From Niebla homalea (Eukaryota; Ascomycota; Lecanoromycetes; Lecanorales; Ramalinaceae), in assembly GCA_019925105.1 (NCBI GenBank), contig JAHGAU010000029.1, forward strand, positions 744,001-808,000: a stretch of 64,000 bases of DNA. Reading direction: 5' to 3'. Made by a program: the position numbers and the translations under genes. Below are positions 62,962-64,000 of this stretch, piece by piece (position 1 is the stretch's first letter; every line of letters starts with the position of its first letter). The notes under the pieces are model-generated. The model was not told the origin of the DNA. It did not search any database and saw only the letters and a program-made list of their open reading frames with translations.

Positions 62962-64000
62962 AAGCTATAAAACCGTTAATATTATTAGCGAAACTTCAGT
63001 CGGTATAAGGACGTTCTAAGGGTACTTCCAGGCTAAATGCCTTACGGAATCCCTTAAAGGGTTAATATAATAAAAGCTTTATTAAGCTATCGGCAACTTA
63101 CTTATACGTCAGAATATACTTTAAATTTATTTGGTTATCTTTTATAATTTCCCGAAGTTAATATTATTGGATTTTTATATATTTAATCCGGGTATAGAAT
63201 ACGGGGTTCTTAATAAGAACTATAGCGTTTTAATTATTTCTATAAACGGTAATAATAGGGAGGTTTCCGGCTTAATACAGCCTAATTTTACTTAAAAATT
63301 ATTTAAATTATAAGGCCTCTTTAACTATTTATATTTATCTTATATATTCCGCTTTATAAATAAAAAGGGTAACCGTAACTTAATATTTAAATTATTAATT
63401 AATTACGGTACTTCTTATATTAAATACGTAGCCCGTAATAAACCTCCGGGTCGAATTTACGGTAAACTCGGAGTTAATATAGCCATTAAAAGCTTTTAAT
63501 TTACCCCGGTATATTAATTAGAAAATAATAATAATATAAAGATAACGTAAAATTCTTTTTATTAACTTTTAATAGTATTTAATAAAATTTAAAGTATATC
63601 GGTTAATTATTAAAACGGAATAAATAATATTTAAGTAAATTTTAAGTATTATATATATTAAAGAGCTTACGGTTAATTAATATTTCTTCCGGAAAATTAA
63701 GTTAACTTTATAACTTTTAAGTATAAGTTCTAACTTATATTTTAACTTTATAAAGATATATAAAAAAGTAATATTTTATTATTTATATTCTTTAATGACT
63801 TTTTTAATATAGGTTTCTTAATTAAATTTAAGCGTTTTATTCTGGTAATTTCTTATAATTATTATACTTAAATAATAATAAATTAACCTTAAATTAAATA
63901 TACAGAATTAATTATTAAGTATTTTTTTTAAATTTATAATACCTTATTGAAACGGATTAATAATCAGGACATTATTTATATAGAAAGCTATAATTATCTT

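Larger units (their letters stand above)
6700..64000. repeat. AT-rich, RIP-degraded transposon block (isochore)
   Basis: Base composition changes within about 50 bases near 6680-6720 and remains AT-rich to the window end. CA and TG dinucleotides are nearly absent while TA is very frequent; for instance 9241-9300 and 13201-13260 contain neither CA nor TG. This is the known footprint of repeat-induced point mutation with CpA preference. Decayed reading frames of LINE, Ty3/Gypsy and Ty1/Copia elements show through, with TAA/TAG where Gln/Trp are expected and Tyr where Cys is expected. No frame in this block longer than about 76 codons is open, and I support no functional gene here. Individual elements are listed separately. 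Confidence 0.93.
62250..64000 (-). mobile_element. Ty1/Copia element 4, 3' part, continuing beyond the window
   Basis: LTR at 62250-62398 (149 bp, TGAAATGTAAGGTGTAAGTT ... ACTTTTAATA), then TTCCCCTTCG, the reverse complement of a purine tract CGAAGGGGAA that primes plus-strand synthesis. A 3' UTR with two sets of 23-bp tandem repeats (62526-62594 and 62875-62961) follows. A minus-strand RNase H frame lies at about 63370-62990 (LFIKRNI, then LKRPYNLNNF and DSVRHLAWKYP). 63780-64000 aligns with the reverse transcriptase area of element 3 (42400-42540). It is inserted into Gypsy copy 4. Confidence 0.8.

Noticed and set aside
6700..64000. CRISPR arrays, bacterial operons or a plasmid origin
   Set aside because: The spliced eukaryotic genes and RIP signature show fungal nuclear DNA; no spaced direct repeats of CRISPR type were seen.

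Overview
The window looks like nuclear DNA of a filamentous ascomycete (Pezizomycotina). The coding part has short GT-AG introns (51-124 bp) with CTGAC/CTAAC-type branch sites. The non-coding part is a large AT-rich block in which CA and TG dinucleotides are almost absent and TA is greatly over-represented, the footprint of repeat-induced point mutation (RIP, C to T with CpA preference) acting on transposons. I cannot name the species.

Layout. (1) 1-1520: normal-composition DNA with no gene I can support; it ends in the HIS5 promoter. (2) 1521-3085 (+): an apparently intact five-exon gene for histidinol-phosphate aminotransferase (histidine biosynthesis). (3) 3940 to about 6660 (+): a J-domain (DnaJ/Hsp40) protein gene that is now a pseudogene. 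It has two CAG-to-TAG type stops inside the J domain, further stops and frameshifts, and its 3' end runs into the AT-rich block. (4) About 6700-64000: roughly 57 kb of nested, RIP-degraded retrotransposons with no functional gene that I can support.

The AT-rich block can be partly untangled. It holds at least seven copies or fragments of one LINE family. Five copies keep the 5' end (MATNxG start), and five 3' ends keep a CTAGATCCGTAGTATAAATC-type terminus with an (AATC)n tail. One full-length plus-strand copy (21948-27736, 13-bp target duplication) sits inside a minus-strand copy, which itself sits inside an older one. Ty3/Gypsy elements are recognisable from decayed reverse transcriptase, integrase and chromodomain motifs. 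One of them (8479-16155, 5-bp duplication CTTTA) split the integrase of another Gypsy copy. Ty1/Copia elements with 149-159 bp LTRs occupy 33824-34660, 40871-47483 and 62250 to beyond the window end.

Several short islands escaped RIP: a 468-bp foldback element packed with CCGTACCGGT-type palindromes, flanked by TA; a 548-bp element with short inverted ends; a 249-bp insertion with GCCTTT flanks; and a GC-rich repeat of about 180-215 bp present twice in opposite orientation. They are either younger than the RIP episodes or too short to be hit. The main biological story is a gene/AT-isochore boundary where RIP-type mutation appears to have spread into, and helped kill, a neighbouring single-copy chaperone-type gene, while HIS5 2 kb further away stays open.
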